A DNA stretch of 64,000 bases from Flavobacterium sp. SUN046 (GTDB lineage: Bacteria > Bacteroidota > Bacteroidia > Flavobacteriales > Flavobacteriaceae), in contig NZ_JAPQNT010000001.1 in assembly GCF_028867965.1 (NCBI RefSeq), positions 248,001 to 312,000 of the forward strand. Reading direction: 5' to 3'. The notes under the pieces were generated by a model, which searched no databases, was not told the origin of the DNA, and saw only the letters and a list, made by a program, of their open reading frames with translations. Shown here one piece after another: positions 50,643 through 59,091 of this stretch. Each line of letters opens with the position of its first letter. The stretch's first letter is position 1. A program made the position numbers and the translations under genes.

Positions 50643-50668
50643 AAACCACCCAAATTAATGAGTGGTTT
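50643..50668 (-). terminator. Terminator of mscL
   Basis: AAACCAC (50643-50649) pairs with GTGGTTT (50662-50668); a T-run follows on the minus strand. Confidence 0.7.
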
Positions 50669-50695
50669 AGTTAGAATATATAATGTAGCGGTATG

Positions 50696-51109
50696 TTATT
50701 TTTTTAACAAATCTCTAATTTGAGTAAGCAATTCTTCTTGAGATGGACCTGCTGGTGCAGCTGGTGCAGCTTCTTCTTTCTTTTTTGCTTTTTCAGCTGC
50801 TCTTAAAACTATGAATACAAAAAATGCAATAATTACAAAAGTAATAATTGCCTGAACTAGATTACCATAAGTCATTACGGCTCCTTGTGCTTTAGCTTCT
50901 GCTAATACTTTTGTAGTTTGACCATTTAAAGGTAAGAATTTTTGAGTAAAATCAATACCACCAGTAATCAATCCCACAATTGGCATTAAAATATCGTCCA
51001 CAACTGAACCTACAATTTTACCAAAAGCTCCTCCTATAACAACTCCTGTTGCTAAACTAAGTACATCGCCTTTCATTAAAGACGCTTTAAAATCTGCAAA
51101 AAATCCCAT
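50696..51109 (-). CDS. mscL: Large-conductance mechanosensitive channel MscL
   Basis: This 137-residue channel opens under membrane tension to release solutes on osmotic downshock. The first helix [43 protein letters not shown] (about 4-46) lines the pore. The second helix is [24 protein letters not shown] (about 81-104). A cytoplasmic helix [13 protein letters not shown] follows an Ala/Pro linker. The minus strand has a -7 box TAATTTTG at 51136-51143 upstream. It lies between murF-alr and asd. Confidence 0.97.
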   Translation of the reverse strand: MGFFADFKASLMKGDVLSLATGVVIGGAFGKIVGSVVDDILMPIVGLITGGIDFTQKFLPLNGQTTKVLAEAKAQGAVMTYGNLVQAIITFVIIAFFVFIVLRAAEKAKKKEEAAPAAPAGPSQEELLTQIRDLLKK

Positions 51110-51186
51110 GTTAATTTTATTTATTGGTTAGAGGGCAAAATTAGTTAAAATTTTAACAAATGTTTAAAAAATTTGTAGAATTATTA

Positions 51187-53631
51187 CTACTCTCGAAAAA
51201 AAACTCGTTTTACACGTTGAGAAATACTAGTCATAATCTCATACGGAATAGTTCCTAACTGTTTTGCCATAAAGCCTACCGTAGGGCTTTTCCCAAATAT
51301 AATTACCTCATTACCTTCCTTACAATCAATTTCTGAGACATCAACCATTAACATATCCATGCAAACACTTCCAACTATTCTTGCTTTTTTATTTTTGATA
51401 ACGACATAACCTACTCCATTTCCCCAATGTCTTGAAATTCCATCGGCGTAACCTATTGGAATTGTGGCGATTTTAGTTTGTTTTTCGGCTAAAAATCGTC
51501 TGCCATAACCAACGCTTTCGCCAGTTTCAATGGTTCGAATTTGTGAAATAATCGATTTTAAGGTTCCAACATTTTCTAGTAATTTTTGTTCGTCTTCATC
51601 ATTAGAAACTCCGTAAAGTCCAATTCCTAAACGAACCATATCATATTGAGCTTGCGGAAAATTGGAAATTCCTGATGTATTTAAAATATGACGAATTGGA
51701 TTTATTTGCAATTCGTTCATCAATTTAGTAGACAATTTCTCAAATAATTTAATTTGAGAAAGCGTAAAATCAATATGTTTCATATCGTCACTTGTTGCCA
51801 AATGTGATAAAACACTTTTAACTTGAACTGTTTTATTGTCTTTTAATTTGGCAATTAATTCGTCTATATTTTCTTCTTCAAATCCCAATCGGTGCATTCC
51901 TGTATCGAGTTTGATATGAATTGGAAAATGCTTTAATTTCTTTTGTTCGGCAATTTTCAAAAAAGCATTTAGTCCTTTTATCGAATAAATTTCGGGCTCT
52001 AAATTATGTTGAATAATCGCACCAAAACTTGTGCTTTCTGGATTCAAAACCATAATTGGCAAATCTATTCCAGCATTTTTTAACGAGATTCCTTCATCTG
52101 CGAAAGCGACACCCAAATAATCTACTTTGTGATGCGAAAGCAATTTGGCAACTTCAAAACCACCATTTCCATATCCGAAAGCTTTCACCATAACCATCAA
52201 TTTGGTTGCTGAATTTAATTTAGATTTGAAGAAATTCAAGTTGTGAGAAATGGCATTCAAATTGATTTCCAAAACCGTTTCATGTGTTTTTTCTTCAAGT
52301 AAAGAGACAATTTCTTCAAAATGAAAATGACGTGCTCCTTTAATAAGTATGGTTTCATTTTCAAACGAAATTTTTTCAATTTCATCAATAAATTTGGCTG
52401 TTGACGGAAATGCTAAACAATTCGGAAACTTATTTTTAAATCCCGAAATAGTTTCTCCGATAGCGATAACTCGGTTAATTTTATTAGAAACTATTAAATG
52501 TGAAACTTGCGAATATAATTCTTCTATAACCAATCCGCTTTGAAAAATATCCGATAGAATTAAGGTTTTCTTTTTGTATTGTTTTTGACTTTCAAGAAAA
52601 TCTAATGCGATTTTTAACGGCTGAAAATCAGAGCTATAACTGTCGTCAATGAGTGTGGTATTATTATTTCCGTTTTTGACTTTCAAGCGCATTTCTACTG
52701 GATACAATTGCGCCATTCTTGTTTGAATAACTTCATAATCGTATTTGAAATACAACATTAACATCAAACATTGAATTGCATTTTCAATGGATGCTTGATC
52801 GTTAAACGGAATTGTGATTTTGAAACATAATTTCTCAAAAGTGATTTTCAGTTCGGTCTTATCACTGCTTTCTTTGGCAATCACAAAAACATCAGCTTTT
52901 CCATCATCGGAACTCCATGTAAATGTTTTTATTTTTGGATTTAAAAAAGCTTCAATCGTTCGGTTTTTATTTAAAATCAAAACTTCTACATTACTGAAAA
53001 GTTTTAATTTTTCTTTTATTTTTTCGCCAGCATCATGAAAACCTTCATCATGAGCCGAACCAATATTGGATAAAATTCCAATAGTTGGATTAATGATTTT
53101 TTGAAGATTATCCATTTCATTTATGGTTGAAATTCCAGCTTCAAAAATTCCGAGATTGTGTTTTTCGTTGATTCCTAATACCGAAAGTGGTACACCAACT
53201 TGTGAATTGTAACTTTTGGGCGAACGAATAATATTATAATCTGGACTTAACAAGAAATTCAACCATTCTTTGATAATTGTTTTTCCGTTACTTCCGGTAA
53301 TTCCGATAATAGGAAAATCAAAATCACTTCGATAAGCCGTAGCAAAATTTTGTAAAGCAATCATAGTATTTTCGACTACTAAAAAATTGGCTTTTCCTTT
53401 TAAATTATTCGGAATATAATGCACTACAAAATTGGAAACTCCATTTTCAATCAGTTGATTTACATAGTGATGTCCGTCATTATTAGGTCCAACTAAGGCA
53501 AAAAATAAAGTGCTAGAACTGTTTTGCAACGAACGACTATCGATAGAAACGTTGTCGATTATTGCGATATCATTGGTTCCAACGAATTGTGCTTTTAGGA
53601 TTGGGATTATATTACGGATTGAAAGTGTCAA
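51187..53631 (-). CDS. murF-alr: Bifunctional MurF ligase/alanine racemase
   Basis: This is an 814-residue fusion. Residues 1 to about 445 are UDP-MurNAc-tripeptide:D-Ala-D-Ala ligase, with ATP loop IIGITGSNGKTIIKEWLN and the substrate segment SYNSQVGVPLSVLGI. From about 452 on it is alanine racemase, with the PLP lysine in MVMVKAFGYGNGG, IGYADGISR, and the C-terminal Tyr/Cys region SVCMDMLMVDVSEID. One chain thus makes D-Ala and uses D-Ala-D-Ala. The fusion is known in Bacteroidota. It starts with TTG 53631, overlapping the toxin stop codon (TTGA), because an in-frame stop precedes it. Confidence 0.96.
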   Translation of the reverse strand: MTLSIRNIIPILKAQFVGTNDIAIIDNVSIDSRSLQNSSSTLFFALVGPNNDGHHYVNQLIENGVSNFVVHYIPNNLKGKANFLVVENTMIALQNFATAYRSDFDFPIIGITGSNGKTIIKEWLNFLLSPDYNIIRSPKSYNSQVGVPLSVLGINEKHNLGIFEAGISTINEMDNLQKIINPTIGILSNIGSAHDEGFHDAGEKIKEKLKLFSNVEVLILNKNRTIEAFLNPKIKTFTWSSDDGKADVFVIAKESSDKTELKITFEKLCFKITIPFNDQASIENAIQCLMLMLYFKYDYEVIQTRMAQLYPVEMRLKVKNGNNNTTLIDDSYSSDFQPLKIALDFLESQKQYKKKTLILSDIFQSGLVIEELYSQVSHLIVSNKINRVIAIGETISGFKNKFPNCLAFPSTAKFIDEIEKISFENETILIKGARHFHFEEIVSLLEEKTHETVLEINLNAISHNLNFFKSKLNSATKLMVMVKAFGYGNGGFEVAKLLSHHKVDYLGVAFADEGISLKNAGIDLPIMVLNPESTSFGAIIQHNLEPEIYSIKGLNAFLKIAEQKKLKHFPIHIKLDTGMHRLGFEEENIDELIAKLKDNKTVQVKSVLSHLATSDDMKHIDFTLSQIKLFEKLSTKLMNELQINPIRHILNTSGISNFPQAQYDMVRLGIGLYGVSNDEDEQKLLENVGTLKSIISQIRTIETGESVGYGRRFLAEKQTKIATIPIGYADGISRHWGNGVGYVVIKNKKARIVGSVCMDMLMVDVSEIDCKEGNEVIIFGKSPTVGFMAKQLGTIPYEIMTSISQRVKRVFFRE

Positions 53632-54050
53632 AATTTATTTTTTTTAAAATAAACAAGAAACTCTTTTGGACTTAAAACTGTGATTTTTGAGTTTTTAAAT
53701 CCATTTTTATCTCTTGTAATTATAAAGTCACAATTGTGATGAACAGCACTATTATATTGAACAGCATCTTCAAAATCTTCAAAATTTGAGATTAAACTTT
53801 TGTCAACATTAAATTCGTCAATTAAAGAAACATTACAAATAATTCTGAATTTTTTTAATGATTTAAATACATGTTCTTTAGGATAATTTTTAGATGCTAC
53901 ATAAAAAGTATTTACAAATGAAAGTGAAGATGTGTAAATTTCTATATTACTTTTTTCTGCAAGAGTAATTATTGTTGCTACTTCTTTGTAAAAAGGTTGC
54001 CGTTCAATAATTAAGTCAATCATTACATTGGTATCCAGAAAAATTTTCAT
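53628..54050 (-). CDS. PIN-domain toxin (VapC-like)
   Basis: This 140-residue protein has the PIN ribonuclease fold: KIFLDTNVMIDLIIERQPF with the first catalytic Asp (D6), the central SFVNTFYVASK, FEDFEDAVQYNSAVHHNCDFIITRDKNGFKNSKITVLSPKEFL with the remaining acidic residues. Such toxins cleave tRNA or rRNA. Its ATG overlaps the antitoxin stop by 4 nt. Its own stop TGA overlaps the murF-alr TTG start by two bases, which places a cell-wall gene in tandem with a toxin. Confidence 0.88.
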   Translation of the reverse strand: MKIFLDTNVMIDLIIERQPFYKEVATIITLAEKSNIEIYTSSLSFVNTFYVASKNYPKEHVFKSLKKFRIICNVSLIDEFNVDKSLISNFEDFEDAVQYNSAVHHNCDFIITRDKNGFKNSKITVLSPKEFLVYFKKNKF

Positions 54051-54310
54051 AAAGAATTGTATTTTTCTATCAAATAATCTTGTCTTTCTTTTTTATAATC
54101 AAAATCAGCTGGTATGTTGCTTTTTCCTACTGGAATACTTTTCACGAAATCTGAAATTTCAAATTCATCAAAATCGGTTTTTTCTGTTGAAGTAACGGCT
54201 CTTAAGTAGTTTTCAAACATCCAAGACAAGCTGATTTTTTGCTTTGCAGCATATTCTTTTGCAACAGCAATAACGTCTTTATCCAATTTTAAAGTGAGTT
54301 TAGTATCCAT
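54047..54310 (-). CDS. Antitoxin of the PIN toxin (DUF6364-like)
   Basis: This 87-residue protein begins MDTKLTLKLDKDVIAVAKEYAAKQKISLSWMFENYLRAV, a ribbon-helix-helix DNA-binding pattern (strand, helix, turn, helix) as in DUF6364-type antitoxins. The C-terminal half (KSIPVGKSNIPADFDYKKERQDYLIEKY) would wrap the toxin. It overlaps the toxin by 4 nt (ATGA type). It probably represses its own promoter through the inverted repeat at about 54312-54333. Confidence 0.85.
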   Translation of the reverse strand: MDTKLTLKLDKDVIAVAKEYAAKQKISLSWMFENYLRAVTSTEKTDFDEFEISDFVKSIPVGKSNIPADFDYKKERQDYLIEKYNSL

Positions 54311-54311
54311 G

Positions 54312-54365
54312 ACAATAATAGTTTTAATTATTATACGTACAAATTTAAAAAAAGTTTCCGTACAA
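54312..54365 (-). promoter_or_regulatory. Promoter and candidate operator of the toxin-antitoxin pair
   Basis: The minus strand has TTG (54363-54365), 15 nt, TAAATTTG (54340-54347), a slightly short consensus promoter. The 7-base word TTTGTAC occurs twice. Between promoter and ATG, AATAATAGTTTTAATTATTA has inverted ends (ATAATA/TATTAT) that an RHH dimer could bind. Confidence 0.5.
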
Positions 54366-54376
54366 AATGTTAAAAA

Positions 54377-55003
54377 CTACTTTTCTTTTTCTGAACTTAA
54401 ATTTTCAGCATCTTTAACTTCAAGATTGTTTCGCATGGCTCTGTAATAGGCAGCACGACTTAATGGTTCGTATTCTTCGGTTTCACCAAGTAAAACTAGA
54501 TTGTCGCTATCGGCTTTTCTAAAACTATAATGAGCTAGATTTCCTGTTCGGGTGCAAACTGCGTGTACTTTAGTTACATATTCGGCTGTTGCCATAAGTG
54601 CTGGCATTGGTCCGAATGGGTTTCCTTTAAAATCCATATCCAATCCGGCAACGATTACTCGAATTCCAGAATTGGCCAAATCATTGCAAATTTTCACAAT
54701 TCCATCATCAAAAAATTGTGCTTCGTCAATACCAACCACATCGCAACCTTGCGCCAAAATTGCAATATTTGCAGCCGCTGGAACTGGCGTTGAACGGATT
54801 TCATTTCGATTGTGTGAAACTACCATTTCTTCGTCGTAACGTGTATCTACTGAAGGTTTGAAAATCTCCACTTTTTGTTTGGCAAATTGCGCTCTTTTCA
54901 ACCGTCGGATTAATTCTTCGGTCTTGCCCGAGAACATCGATCCGCAGATTACTTCAATCCAGCCAAATTGTTCTTTATGATTTACAGTATTTTCGAGAAA
55001 CAT
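54377..55003 (-). CDS. tdk: Thymidine kinase
   Basis: This 208-residue type II thymidine kinase phosphorylates thymidine in the salvage pathway. P-loop [21 protein letters not shown] (about 18-38), the Walker B-like [12 protein letters not shown], and the lasso region [37 protein letters not shown] match. The typical zinc site has four Cys; here Cys152 in AVCTRTG is seen, but the second CxxC is not obvious. It precedes the toxin-antitoxin pair and murF-alr on the same strand. Confidence 0.94.
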   Translation of the reverse strand: MFLENTVNHKEQFGWIEVICGSMFSGKTEELIRRLKRAQFAKQKVEIFKPSVDTRYDEEMVVSHNRNEIRSTPVPAAANIAILAQGCDVVGIDEAQFFDDGIVKICNDLANSGIRVIVAGLDMDFKGNPFGPMPALMATAEYVTKVHAVCTRTGNLAHYSFRKADSDNLVLLGETEEYEPLSRAAYYRAMRNNLEVKDAENLSSEKEK

Positions 55004-55039
55004 TTAGTAATTTCGTTATTTTAAAAAGGTAATTTCTGT

Positions 55040-55047
55040 TACATTTG
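55040..55047 (+). promoter_or_regulatory. Candidate -7 element of the acidic protein/rsmI operon
   Basis: TACATTTG matches TAnnTTTG, with a TTA at 55016-55018 (21-nt spacing) as a weak -33 element. It lies 55 nt before the ATG at 55103. Confidence 0.5.
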
Positions 55048-55102
55048 TACAAAACAAAAATATCAAAATTATAACTACATATTCCACTTCAACTGATAAA
55101 TT

Positions 55103-55999
55103 ATGAAAAAAAGATTGGAAGCCGAATTAATCAGCATCGCACACCGAATTTTAAAGTTAAAAAACAAATCGGAAATCGATCAATTGTATCTTGAAACTAG
55201 AAAATTGTATGAAACTTTATCGGTTTTAAAATTTTATGGCGATAATTATGAGCAAGTAAAATCAGAAATTTCTAATGAAGAATTAGAAGAAAAACTGAGC
55301 GATACATTTGAAGAAAAATCTCCAGAAGTTGTTCTTGATGCTCCAAAACCTATTCAAGAAGAAGTTACCGCAATTATTCCAAGTGAAGAAGAAGTTGTGG
55401 TTAACGAAGAGGAAAGTGTTGAAGAAAATGAAACTGTCGTTGCGGAAAATGAAACTACTGAAGAATCCGTAATTATTGGCGAAATAACTCTTGATGAAGA
55501 AGAAATTGACGAAGAAGAACCTGTTGTTGATGCAAAAACTGATTTAGATTTTGAACCAATATTTGAATTAGCCGCAGAAGCACCAATTGAAGATGAAGTT
55601 GATGAAATTATCGAAACTCCAAAAAAAGAAAGCAAGCAAATTTCATTTGAAGATTTATTAGGCGAAAATTATACTGAACCTGTTTTTGTAAAACCAAATG
55701 ACATTGTTGTTCCAGAATCGCTAAAAAGTGTAATTGATGAAAAACCTTTGTCGTTGAACGACCAACATTTGAAAACAATCAATATTGGTTTGAATGATAA
55801 AATGGCATTTGTAAAACATCTTTTTGCAGATGACAATGAAGATTACAACCGCGTTTTATCGCAATTAAATACGTTTAGCACGTATGAAGAAGCTAAAGAT
55901 TTTATTGAAGAAATTATAAAACCAGACTACAACAATTGGGATGGCGCTGATGATTATGCCGAACGCTTTTTAGAAATTGTTGCCAAAAAGTTTTCTTAA
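55103..55999 (+). CDS. Acidic hypothetical protein upstream of rsmI
   Basis: I do not recognise a named family. The 298 residues divide into three parts. First is a basic helical N-terminus (KKRLEAELISIAHRILKLKNKSEIDQLYLETRKLYETLSVLKFY, about 2-46). Next is a long, very acidic, low-complexity middle (about 55-205, rich in Glu, Val and Thr). Last is a folded-looking C-terminus (INIGLNDKMAFVKHLFADDNEDYNRVLSQLNTFSTYEEAKDFIEEII, about 227-295). The next gene, rsmI, starts on the base after the stop codon, so they are cotranslated. A role near ribosome modification is only suggested by position. Confidence 0.75.
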   Translation: MKKRLEAELISIAHRILKLKNKSEIDQLYLETRKLYETLSVLKFYGDNYEQVKSEISNEELEEKLSDTFEEKSPEVVLDAPKPIQEEVTAIIPSEEEVVVNEEESVEENETVVAENETTEESVIIGEITLDEEEIDEEEPVVDAKTDLDFEPIFELAAEAPIEDEVDEIIETPKKESKQISFEDLLGENYTEPVFVKPNDIVVPESLKSVIDEKPLSLNDQHLKTINIGLNDKMAFVKHLFADDNEDYNRVLSQLNTFSTYEEAKDFIEEIIKPDYNNWDGADDYAERFLEIVAKKFS

Positions 56000-56677
56000 A
56001 TGTCAAAATTATATATCGTTCCAACGCCAATTGGAAATCTTGAAGATATGACTTTTAGAGCCATTCGTGTGCTAAAAGAAGCCGATTTAATTTTGGCAGA
56101 AGACACACGAACAAGTGGAAAATTGCTAAAACATTTCGAGATTTCTACGCACATGCACAGCCATCACATGCATAACGAACACAAAACCGTTGAAAATTTG
56201 ATTGCTAGATTGAAAGCTGGCGAAACAATTGCGTTGATAAGTGATGCTGGAACTCCGGCGATTTCAGATCCTGGATTTTTATTAACTCGTGCTTGTGTTG
56301 AGAATGGAATTGAGGTTGATTGCTTGCCAGGCGCAACTGCTTTTGTGCCAGCATTAGTTAATAGTGGTTTACCAAACGATAGATTTATTTTTGAAGGATT
56401 CTTACCCGAAAAAAAAGGAAGACAAACTAGATATTTAGTTTTAGCAGAAGAAACAAGAACCATGATTTTTTATGTCTCTCCACATAAATTGGTAAAAACT
56501 TTAGCTGAATTTGTCCAGTACTTTGGAGCTGAAAGACAAGTATCAATTTCAAGAGAATTATCTAAACTGCATGAAGAAACCATTCGTGGAACTGCTGAAG
56601 AAGTTTTAAAACATTATGAAGCTAAACCGCCAAAAGGTGAAATTGTAGCTGTAGTTGGTGGGAAATCTTTAAAATAA
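56000..56677 (+). CDS. rsmI: 16S rRNA (cytidine-1402-2'-O)-methyltransferase
   Basis: This 225-residue enzyme 2'-O-methylates C1402 in the decoding centre of 16S rRNA using S-adenosylmethionine. The tetrapyrrole-methylase-like fold is clear: LYIVPTPIGNLEDMTFRAIRVLKEADLILAEDTRTSGKLL, ALISDAGTPAISDPGFLLTRAC, and PGATAFVPALVNSGLPNDRFIFEGFLP. It directly follows the acidic protein and is 5 nt before the OLD-like nuclease gene. Confidence 0.97.
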   Translation: MSKLYIVPTPIGNLEDMTFRAIRVLKEADLILAEDTRTSGKLLKHFEISTHMHSHHMHNEHKTVENLIARLKAGETIALISDAGTPAISDPGFLLTRACVENGIEVDCLPGATAFVPALVNSGLPNDRFIFEGFLPEKKGRQTRYLVLAEETRTMIFYVSPHKLVKTLAEFVQYFGAERQVSISRELSKLHEETIRGTAEEVLKHYEAKPPKGEIVAVVGGKSLK

Positions 56678-56682
56678 TTAAT

Positions 56683-58602
56683 ATGTATTTACATTTTTAC
56701 GGTCTTAATTCAATACCAAATGAGCTTTCAGAAACAAATTTTTATTTAAATAATTCTGAAAACTCAATTGTAACAGAGATTGAAAAAAATAACTTTTATT
56801 TAGAGATTGAAAAAATAAATTTCTTAATAGGAACAAACAATTCAGGTAAAAGTAGATTTCTAAGATCTTTATTAAAATTAGAGAAATCGACAATTGCTTT
56901 TCAATTTTTAAATGAAGCAAATAGATTAGAAGATCACATAAATAAGCTTTCTGAAAAAAATTATATTAGCGAATTAAATTTGCCATATAATAAGAGATGT
57001 TTACCAAATTATTCAAATTATCAAAAAGAATTAACCTATACTTTACAAAGTTTCATAAGTAATAATAGATTTACATCTTTTGATTTGATTGAAAATAATT
57101 CACAATTTGATAAAATATTCGACGCAAACAAACTTTTTTTTGCTGATTTAAATATAGTTAAAGATAACTATTCCTCGCCTCAATATGAAAAGCTAATTGA
57201 ATTAAGTTCAACTCTAAATAATATTAAAAATAGTATAGATTTTCAAATTGAAAATAAAACATCAGAAGCAATATATATTCCTATTTTAAGGAGTTTAAAG
57301 AAAAGCAAAAACTTAAATATTGAATCCTTTGAAAAAACTACATCAGAACTTTACAACCTAAACCAAGGAAAGGATAAAATATTTACAGGACTGAAGTTTT
57401 ATGATAATGTCAGAGATATTCGAAATTCAATTAAAGAAGAAAGAAAAGGCTTTGAAGAGTTTGAGAAATTTCTTTCAAAAAACTTTTTTAATGATAAGGA
57501 TGTTGAAATTATAGCAAATTTAAAGGATAGCCATGTAAATATCTATATAGATGGTGAGGAAAGGAAAGCGCACGATATTGGAGATGGTGTACAGCAATTG
57601 ATATTATTAATGTTCCCAATTTATACATCAAAAAAAAATAGTTGGATTTTAATTGAAGAACCTGAAACGCATTTACATCCAGGTTTACAAAGAGTATTCA
57701 TCGAAACTTTATTAAATGATAAATTTCTAGACTCTAAAAATATTAAGTATTTTTTTACAACACACTCAAATCACTTTTTAGATCTTTCTCTACAAACAAA
57801 TAAAATTTCAATTTTACAGTTTCAAAAAGAAAGTCAGGAAAAATTCATTATAAAAAACATAAAACCTAATAAAGAAACTCTTGATTTATTAGGCGTAAAT
57901 AACTCATCAGTATTAATGGCAAATGCCTCTATTTGGATTGAAGGACCAACGGATAGAAAATACATTTCAAGATTTTTAAAACTTTATTGTGAAAAAAAAC
58001 CTCAACATTTAAAAGAAGACATTGATTTTGCATTTTTTGAATATGGTGGAAATCTGATAGAACATTATCTATTCGACGAAAATTTTGACGAAATTTTTAC
58101 AGAAGATGAAGTAAGAAAAAAAATTAATTCATTTGCTTTATCTAACAGGATTTTCTTACTAGCAGATAATGATAATGCAAAAGGAGCAAAACTTCTAAGA
58201 AGAAAAAAACTAGCAACACTCTCTGAAAGTGAAAAGAATTTTAAATACCAAAATACGAATTACAGAGAAATAGAAAATCTTCTACCTGTAAAAGTAATTA
58301 AAGATTTTTTAGTTGAACTAGTAAATGAAACTGAAATTGAAAAAGTTGAAAAAATTCAATTTAGCAGAAAAGATTATATGTCAATAGGACTGGGTGAATT
58401 TATTGAAAATCAATTCCTGACAAATAATATAAGAAATTTCAAAAAATTCAAAGAGGAAAGTGGCACTTTAAAATCTTCTTACAAAACAAAACTTTGTGAC
58501 TTTTTTATAAGTGATGATTACACCTATGATGATTTAACTTTTGAAAATAAACAACTTGATGATATTATAGTTGATTTATACAATTTTATAAAACCTAAAT
58601 AA
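56683..58602 (+). CDS. OLD-family ATPase with C-terminal TOPRIM nuclease domain
   Basis: This 639-residue protein joins an SMC/ABC-type ATPase to a TOPRIM domain. ATPase motifs: Walker A IGTNNSGKSRFLRS (about 48-61), signature-like IGDGVQQLILLM (about 299), Walker B WILIEEPETHLHPG (about 319-332) and H-loop TTHSNHF (about 361). TOPRIM motifs: IWIEGPTDRKYI (about 417) and LLADNDNAKG (about 491), supplying Glu and DxD metal ligands. OLD proteins are ATP-regulated nucleases in phage interference, and relatives form Gabija and PARIS. No UvrD-like helicase or second effector is adjacent. The DNA is more AT-rich than its neighbours, which suggests acquisition. Confidence 0.87.
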   Translation: MYLHFYGLNSIPNELSETNFYLNNSENSIVTEIEKNNFYLEIEKINFLIGTNNSGKSRFLRSLLKLEKSTIAFQFLNEANRLEDHINKLSEKNYISELNLPYNKRCLPNYSNYQKELTYTLQSFISNNRFTSFDLIENNSQFDKIFDANKLFFADLNIVKDNYSSPQYEKLIELSSTLNNIKNSIDFQIENKTSEAIYIPILRSLKKSKNLNIESFEKTTSELYNLNQGKDKIFTGLKFYDNVRDIRNSIKEERKGFEEFEKFLSKNFFNDKDVEIIANLKDSHVNIYIDGEERKAHDIGDGVQQLILLMFPIYTSKKNSWILIEEPETHLHPGLQRVFIETLLNDKFLDSKNIKYFFTTHSNHFLDLSLQTNKISILQFQKESQEKFIIKNIKPNKETLDLLGVNNSSVLMANASIWIEGPTDRKYISRFLKLYCEKKPQHLKEDIDFAFFEYGGNLIEHYLFDENFDEIFTEDEVRKKINSFALSNRIFLLADNDNAKGAKLLRRKKLATLSESEKNFKYQNTNYREIENLLPVKVIKDFLVELVNETEIEKVEKIQFSRKDYMSIGLGEFIENQFLTNNIRNFKKFKEESGTLKSSYKTKLCDFFISDDYTYDDLTFENKQLDDIIVDLYNFIKPK

Positions 58603-58670
58603 AGTTATACCTTTTGAGTAAGTTAACTTTTAAAAATTAAACCATAAGCGACCTTGAAATCAAGAAAATT

Positions 58671-58997
58671 ATGCAACAATTAATAAACAAAAAATCATTT
58701 CAAGAAACTATCGCTTACATAGATTCTAATTACAATTTCACGCCAACTGCATTTAAAAACGGAAATCAAATTAATAACGCTGGAGAAAATAATGGTTCGT
58801 GCAAGATTTTTGCTTTCGCAAAACTAAATCATTTAGCTGTTGAAGATACTTTGACTTTATTTGGTGATTTTTATTTTAAAGAAGTTTTAGAACATACAAA
58901 TGAAAATAACCATCAAAATATTAGAAACTTTATGATTTTTGGTTGGGAAGGAATTTCATTTGATGGTGCTGCTTTAGAGTTGAAAAAAGCAACATAA
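58671..58997 (+). CDS. HopJ type III effector family protein
   Basis: This 108-residue cytoplasmic protein matches the HopJ family by name and motif: FQETIAYIDSNYNFTPTAFKNGNQINNAGENNGSCKIFAFAKLNHL, then FGDFYFKEVLEHTNENNHQNIRNFMIFGWEGISFDGAALELK. The family is widespread in non-pathogens, so the effector label is historical and function is unknown. It lies 68 bp after the OLD-like gene. Confidence 0.88.
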   Translation: MQQLINKKSFQETIAYIDSNYNFTPTAFKNGNQINNAGENNGSCKIFAFAKLNHLAVEDTLTLFGDFYFKEVLEHTNENNHQNIRNFMIFGWEGISFDGAALELKKAT

Positions 58998-59030
58998 TAA
59001 CTTGTTTTTAAAATAGTTCTATTTTTTATA

Positions 59031-59038
59031 TACATTTG
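59031..59038 (+). promoter_or_regulatory. Candidate -7 element of recJ
   Basis: TACATTTG matches TAnnTTTG, 53 nt before the ATG. The nearest TTG (59002-59004) is 26 nt away, longer than usual. Tandem ATATCTAAT words follow (59072-59090). Confidence 0.4.
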
Positions 59039-59091
59039 CAAAACACTTACACGCCAAAATAAAATATTTATAATCTAATATCTAATATCCT

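Noticed and set aside
54552..54839. Two frames antisense to tdk
   Set aside because: Overlap a full-length thymidine kinase with intact motifs; no independent support.
55354..55635. 93-codon Ser-rich frame on the minus strand
   Set aside because: It is the mirror of the Glu-rich GAA/GAAGAA coding stretch of the acidic protein gene; Ser-rich shadow only.
56683..58602. Complete Gabija, PARIS or Septu system
   Set aside because: Only one ATPase/TOPRIM gene is present. No UvrD-like helicase, DUF4435 partner or HNH gene is adjacent, and the downstream gene is HopJ-like.
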